Positions 59,931-64,000 of a DNA stretch of 64,000 bases are shown here, one piece after another (positions within the stretch are counted from its first letter, which is position 1; each line of letters begins with the position of its first letter). The DNA comes from Prevotella sp. 10(H) (GTDB lineage: Bacteria; Bacteroidota; Bacteroidia; Bacteroidales; Dysgonomonadaceae), in NCBI RefSeq assembly GCF_000711235.1, contig NZ_JOMI01000001.1, positions 310,001 to 374,000 of the forward strand, read 5' to 3'. A model generated the notes under the pieces. That model searched no databases. It was given only the letters and a program-made list of their open reading frames with translations, and was not told the origin of the DNA. The position numbers were made by a program, and so were the translations under genes.

Positions 59931-61256
59931 ATGTTATTAAAATTAAAAGTCAAAAATTTCCTTTCTTTTTACGAAGAGGTTGTCTTCGACATGTTCCCTA
60001 ACCCTAAGCGCACTACTTTAGATCATCATGTTTATACAAATATGGATGTACCTTTATTAAAACAGGCGGCTTTGTATGGTCCTAATGCTTCTGGAAAGTC
60101 TAATTTATTGAAAGCAGCAGATTTTATTTTGAATTTCGCTTATAATGAGAACTTTCTTGATATATCGGATACCAAAATAAAAGATGTTAAGTTTGCATTA
60201 ATTGAAAATAATAATAACCCTATATACATATCTATTGAATTTTTCATAGAAGGAAATTATTTTATCTATGAAATTGAAATTAATAATAGTAGCGTTGAAA
60301 AGGAGGCATTATATATATCGGGCATCGGAAACAATGATAATAAAGTTGTATTTGAACGTTGTAAAAAAGAAATAACAACTGGCACTAAAATTAATAAAGA
60401 CATTAAGGAAGCTGTAGATAAAATGATAACAGATAATCCTTTTTCATCTATCCTTTCCTTGAATAATAGATTTCCAATAATCAAAAATGAAAAAGCTAAA
60501 CTTGCTTATAAGTGGTTTTCTGAGAAAATGGATGTTTTACCACTAAATAGGGATGTGCCAAGGCTTGTGAATCTTTTTGCTGAGAATCATGAGATGTTGA
60601 TTTTTGCAAATCATCTCATTTCCAATATTGGTTTAGGGGTAGATGCAATTGAAGTAGAAGAAAAAAATATAATTGATTTATTAAATGAAAACTCCGAATT
60701 GTATGAAGAAATTTCAGGCTATTACAATGAAAAAATAAAAACAGGAAAAGCAGATGGATTTTCCATTACTAGAGATAAGAAAATATTTATTTCTGTTGAA
60801 AAGATAGATGACGAACCTATTGTTAGAAGATTACTATTCAGACAATTAGGATTGGATAATTACGTTGGAAAATTAGGTCTTCATGAACAATCCGATGGTA
60901 CAGCTCAATTACTAGATTTAATTCCAGCTTTGTATTACATAGTAAATGAGCCATGTGTTTATTTCATAGATGAAATTGAACATAGCATACACCCAACATT
61001 GGCTTTTGCATTGCTTAAATATCTTTCAAATACCACAACAAAAGGGCAGCTTATCTATACTACACATCAAACAAAATTGATGGATCAGAAAGAACTTTTG
61101 AGGCCCGATGAAATTTGGATAACTGAAAAGCATCAAGGAAATTCAGTACTCTATTCACTAAATGATTTTAAAGAACACAATTCAATTAATCTTGAAAATG
61201 GATATTTAGATGGTCGTTATGGAGGTATTCCCGAAATAGAGGATCTAGGATCATAA
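59931..61256 (+). CDS. AAA/ABC-type ATPase of an AbiL/RloAB-like defence module
   Basis: 441 residues. OLD/RloA-type ATPase: N-terminal KVKNFLSFYEEVVFDMF, Walker A GPNASGKS (residues 50-57), signature-like EQSDGTAQL (319-327), Walker B VYFIDE (343-348) with SIHP D-loop, and His379 in YTTHQTK. The next gene encodes an RloB-like protein, matching the AbiLi-AbiLii gene pair that aborts phage infection. AT-richer than its neighbours, consistent with horizontal transfer. Cytoplasmic. Confidence 0.88.
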   Translation: MLLKLKVKNFLSFYEEVVFDMFPNPKRTTLDHHVYTNMDVPLLKQAALYGPNASGKSNLLKAADFILNFAYNENFLDISDTKIKDVKFALIENNNNPIYISIEFFIEGNYFIYEIEINNSSVEKEALYISGIGNNDNKVVFERCKKEITTGTKINKDIKEAVDKMITDNPFSSILSLNNRFPIIKNEKAKLAYKWFSEKMDVLPLNRDVPRLVNLFAENHEMLIFANHLISNIGLGVDAIEVEEKNIIDLLNENSELYEEISGYYNEKIKTGKADGFSITRDKKIFISVEKIDDEPIVRRLLFRQLGLDNYVGKLGLHEQSDGTAQLLDLIPALYYIVNEPCVYFIDEIEHSIHPTLAFALLKYLSNTTTKGQLIYTTHQTKLMDQKELLRPDEIWITEKHQGNSVLYSLNDFKEHNSINLENGYLDGRYGGIPEIEDLGS

Positions 61257-61266
61257 ATCGAATACT

Positions 61267-62106
61267 ATGGATGAAAAAAAGAAAAATCCGTATTCGAAAG
61301 GTGAAGGCTTCCGAGAATTACGAGATGTAAAAAAAACTGATGATCAAAAGATTAATACAGCTCTGGAAGTTGCTGTTGTATCCGCTTCCATTGAAAGTCC
61401 AAATGGATATTATAAATCTGAAGGAACTATCGACCAATCTCTTTTTATAATAATATCAGGAGGTGATAAACGAGAAAGAGATTATTTTCATGTATTTAAA
61501 GGGGAAGATATTCGAAGTATAAAAAGGTTTCCTCGAATACATATTAAATTTATATCAAAAGACGGACAAGGTTTACATCCGAAACAAATGCTTGATAAAG
61601 CTATAGAAGTGAAGTCATCTAAAAGAACTGAGATATTAACGGATAAGTACTTTTTAGTAACTGATGTTGATGAATTTAGAAACGATATTTTAAAGATTAT
61701 TCCATTATGTAAACAAGAAAATTTAGAACTTATTATCAGTAATTACTGTTTTGAAATATGGCTGTATTATGGAAAATCTAGTACAAAACCGATTAAATAT
61801 ATAATACCAGCAGATAAATCTAAATGTAGCCAAGAGTTTAAAAAATTTGTACATGAAGAATCAAATGGTGGAATTGATTCAAGAAAAGCCATTTTTGATA
61901 TAGAAAATGCAATAAAAAACTCTGAAACTAATTACGAAGAGGATGAAGAAGGTATACCCCATATTTTTTCAACCACTATGCATAAACTTGCGAAAGAAAT
62001 GTTTATTTTTATTGGTGATGATTTGAAAAAATATATTGCTGCACAGAAAGAAAAAGAAGAAAATTTCAGAAAAAGATATATTGCAGCTTCAAAAACTCTG
62101 GAATAA
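61267..62106 (+). CDS. RloB-like protein of the defence module, altered TOPRIM-like motif
   Basis: 279 residues. Residues about 56-170 match RloB: LFIIISGGDKRERDYF, where the family normally has an E-G-E-x-T-E motif, then FLVTDVDEF (Asp133, Asp135) and IISNYCFEIWLYYG (the S-N-x-x-F-E-x-W signature). The key acidic Glu of the first motif is Gly65 here, with Asp67 and Glu70 nearby. The N-terminal 50 residues and the C-terminal helical tail are variable. It is presumably the effector partner of the ATPase, 10 bp upstream. Confidence 0.85.
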   Translation: MDEKKKNPYSKGEGFRELRDVKKTDDQKINTALEVAVVSASIESPNGYYKSEGTIDQSLFIIISGGDKRERDYFHVFKGEDIRSIKRFPRIHIKFISKDGQGLHPKQMLDKAIEVKSSKRTEILTDKYFLVTDVDEFRNDILKIIPLCKQENLELIISNYCFEIWLYYGKSSTKPIKYIIPADKSKCSQEFKKFVHEESNGGIDSRKAIFDIENAIKNSETNYEEDEEGIPHIFSTTMHKLAKEMFIFIGDDLKKYIAAQKEKEENFRKRYIAASKTLE

Positions 62107-62124
62107 TCATTCCGGAGTTTTTTT
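62091..62124 (+). terminator. Terminator overlapping the end of the RloB gene
   Basis: A 12-position stem (AAACTC-T-GGAAT with ATTCC-G-GAGTTT, one T-G wobble) and a 4-nt loop contain the RloB stop codon (62104-62106). Seven T residues follow. Confidence 0.9.
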
Positions 62125-62186
62125 CACCCCTCAAAATAATTAACTAGCTTTAGCCCACAAAACTAAAACACATAAAACAAACTCAA

Positions 62187-62930
62187 ATGAAACACTTATT
62201 ATTAGCGATATTTTTCCTCTCCGCCACTTTCATTTACAGTCAGGATAACACTACCGATACACAGGCACAGCTGGACGAACTCAACAAAGTGATAATGAAA
62301 GCCAACCAAGAAAAAGCTCCCGGCAAAAAAGACAATAAGAAAAAAGATAAATCAGAATACACTTTCTACGACTATTATGCAAGAGCTTTAACCGCCAAGA
62401 ATAACAAAAAATACGAAGACGGCATTTATTATTACAGGAAAGCGACCGAAGCAGACGGCTTCGAAGGGATGAGCAAAAAAACACGCATGTATTCTTATTT
62501 CAACTGGGCTTATTGTTTGTATAATATAGCCGTGAATGATGAGAGCATTGACTTTCACAAGGAAGCGATTGACAAATATGCCATAGCTCTTTCTATCGAC
62601 CCCGACTATTCTCTGACCTACAATAATATAGGCGCTTCGATTCTCGATCTTGCTGTTCTGAATAAAACATTGGAAAAAGAGAAAGAGATAATAGACGCTT
62701 ACCTGCAGAAATCATATCTGCTGGGTGAAAAAGTATATTCAGTCTATAATCTCACCCGTCTTTATTCTTTATTGAACGAGAAAGATATGGCTTTCAAATG
62801 GTTTGAAAAAATGGTCAGAGATACCGACAGGACAAGATCTACAATAGATTCGTACCGGTCACTGGACAACCTGCGCAATGATCCATATGATCAACGATAT
62901 GAGAAGTTGCTGGAAAAATACCGCAAATAG
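62187..62930 (+). CDS. Secreted TPR-like protein
   Basis: 247 residues. The signal peptide (LLLAIFFLSATFIYSQ) is cleaved after YSQ. A Lys-rich linker (PGKKDNKKKDKSE) leads to tetratricopeptide helices: YYARALTAKNNKKYEDGIYY, AIDKYAIALSIDPDYSLTYN (with the canonical A-x-x-x-DP-Y), and a third unit. TPR proteins mediate assembly of protein complexes, here in the periplasm. GC and codon use return to host level after the defence module. Confidence 0.85.
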   Translation: MKHLLLAIFFLSATFIYSQDNTTDTQAQLDELNKVIMKANQEKAPGKKDNKKKDKSEYTFYDYYARALTAKNNKKYEDGIYYYRKATEADGFEGMSKKTRMYSYFNWAYCLYNIAVNDESIDFHKEAIDKYAIALSIDPDYSLTYNNIGASILDLAVLNKTLEKEKEIIDAYLQKSYLLGEKVYSVYNLTRLYSLLNEKDMAFKWFEKMVRDTDRTRSTIDSYRSLDNLRNDPYDQRYEKLLEKYRK

Positions 62931-63023
62931 GCCAAATCAAAAAAAATATCAATTTTTTCTACCCTGTTTTATGGAATATTTGTGAAAATATGCTCCATAT
63001 AATATAAAACAAATATAAATCGA

Positions 63024-63031
63024 TATATTTG
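63024..63031 (+). promoter_or_regulatory. -7 promoter element of the metzincin-motif gene
   Basis: TATATTTG, an exact TAnnTTTG match, lies 69 bp before the ATG. Confidence 0.5.
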
Positions 63032-63100
63032 TAGTAAGGGGGATGTGCGTCGGACTGTTTTTGACAGCGCATTTTGTGAATCTACATAATACTGAAAGAC

Positions 63101-63937
63101 ATGGTGAAATATGTAAAATATCCCATATTCTCCTTGATAATCCTCGCGACTGCCGTAGGATTACTCTCTTCTGTATATGAAAATGCCGCTGTAAAGGAAA
63201 CCCGCCGATTCAATGCCGACACATTCCGCGAGACAGGATACAACGATGACGAATTGAGCTTGTTCTGCGATGTGGCGTTTATGCATGAGAACGTCCGTGT
63301 ACGCAAATGGAACAGGGATATAAAAGTGGAGATAAAAAATATAGCAGACCTTTCGCAAAAATCAATAGATGAAGTAGATTCTGTAATTGCCATACTTGCA
63401 CCTTTAATTGCCCCATTGAAAATGGAACGCGTAAACAGAGGTGGCAACCTACTCGTATACAGGCGGGTACCCGAAGTTATCTCTAATAAGCTGCCCGAAT
63501 CGGTCTGCCTCAACGGACTGTCGAAAGTAAACCGCAAATCATCCTATTCGTGGGCAATAAATTTTGCCATGGTATATGACGGCTGCAACTCCAATTCGCA
63601 AACGCTGATGCACGAATTTCAGCATGCACTGGGGCTGGATCACCCGATTAAAATATACCCGTATTATGTCACTATCGGCAGGTCGGTAATACCTCAGTTC
63701 TTCCGTTCGCAGGACGAAGTGAGGGCTATGCTTCGTGAACCGTTCTATATCTCAAAGGAAGAAAAGACAGTATTGAAAATGCTTTATTCATCGGAAATAA
63801 GACCGGGGTTGCATGTAGAAACTTTTGCACAGAAAATGGGCTTCACCGACGAAGAACGTAAACGCATGATACCGGATGTGAACAAGCGCCCTCGGATTAT
63901 TATCTATCCTGAGGAAGAGAAATTACTTCGAAAATAA
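63101..63937 (+). CDS. Membrane-anchored protein with a metzincin zinc motif
   Basis: 278 residues. The N-terminal hydrophobic segment (residues 8-24) is a signal anchor. HEFQHALGLDHP contains HExxHxxGxxH (His171, Glu172, His175, Gly178, His181), the metzincin signature, and Glu172 is the catalytic base. The segment upstream resembles DUF2927-like proteins in layout. It would be a periplasm-facing zinc protease; substrate unknown. The next gene starts one base after its stop, so they are probably co-transcribed. Confidence 0.78.
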   Translation: MVKYVKYPIFSLIILATAVGLLSSVYENAAVKETRRFNADTFRETGYNDDELSLFCDVAFMHENVRVRKWNRDIKVEIKNIADLSQKSIDEVDSVIAILAPLIAPLKMERVNRGGNLLVYRRVPEVISNKLPESVCLNGLSKVNRKSSYSWAINFAMVYDGCNSNSQTLMHEFQHALGLDHPIKIYPYYVTIGRSVIPQFFRSQDEVRAMLREPFYISKEEKTVLKMLYSSEIRPGLHVETFAQKMGFTDEERKRMIPDVNKRPRIIIYPEEEKLLRK

Positions 63938-63938
63938 A

Positions 63939-64000
63939 ATGCGCAAAGGCTATATAAAATATGTTGTAATAATCTTCATAGTAGCACTTACCGCATTAGG
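63939..64000 (+). CDS. Start of a gene running off the right edge
   Basis: The frame MRKGYIKYVVIIFIVALTAL begins one base after the stop of the metzincin-motif gene and continues out of the window. It has an N-terminal hydrophobic helix like that of its neighbour, so it is probably another membrane-anchored or exported protein. Confidence 0.55.
   Translation, partial: MRKGYIKYVVIIFIVALTAL

Noticed and set aside
50209-59931. Direct repeats at the phage cluster borders as att sites
   Set aside because: I compared 50209-50455 with 59737-59930 by eye and found no convincing repeat; a self-alignment would be needed.

Overview
The window looks like a chromosomal segment of a Bacteroidales bacterium, most like Dysgonomonas or its relatives. 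The evidence is moderate GC, promoter matches to the Bacteroidetes TAnnTTTG -7 element, start codons without Shine-Dalgarno sequences, many lipoproteins with acidic residues after the lipobox Cys (surface-export type), BACON domains, a DUF5723 barrel protein, and phage genes of the Bacteroides type. No rRNA, tRNA, CRISPR array, integrase or transposase was seen.

Layout. 1-11.7 kb is host housekeeping: the N-terminal part of a kinase-like/outer-membrane protein, an ECF sigma factor, an HTH-like protein, threonine aldolase, a TIGR01777 epimerase, a flavodoxin-fold oxidoreductase, a DUF4932 metalloprotein, a DUF2461 protein and a WG-repeat lipoprotein. 12.3-15.1 kb is an orphan phage or plasmid replication cassette: a winged-helix replication protein, a DnaC-like loader, a sigma-like protein and small genes. 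16.5-25 kb holds a lipoprotein that keeps the signal peptidase I fold motifs but lacks both catalytic residues, a MATE exporter behind a strongly structured leader, a BACON plus cholesterol-dependent-cytolysin-like lipoprotein, a MaoC protein, an S24-type repressor and an AraC regulator. 25-39 kb is metabolism: a nucleotidyltransferase-GHMP kinase fusion, a methyltransferase, a phosphoesterase, a universal stress protein, a PHP phosphatase, a CoA transferase, a GlxA-type regulator and an L,D-transpeptidase. Dispersed repeats interrupt this stretch. 39-50 kb is rich in secreted proteins and lipoproteins, including five tandem paralogues of which one is truncated, followed by an acetyltransferase and two SRPBCC proteins flanking a VOC protein.

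50.4-59.7 kb is a minus-strand phage-derived cluster: XkdF-like protease/scaffold, major capsid protein, two related small structural proteins, fibre-like proteins, holin, amidase and a candidate one-protein spanin. No terminase, portal, tape measure, baseplate or integrase is present. Next to it, in AT-richer DNA, is a two-gene AAA ATPase/RloB module resembling AbiL/RloAB phage defence, with a complex dyad array at its promoter. The window ends with a TPR protein, a metzincin-motif protein and the start of another gene.

The most interesting items are the MATE leader (a 17-bp duplex whose right arm abuts the start codon, with a short leader ORF stopping inside the left arm), the inactive signal-peptidase-like lipoprotein, the BACON/cytolysin lipoprotein, the terminase-less phage cluster beside the RloB-type module, and a dispersed repeat family present in both orientations.
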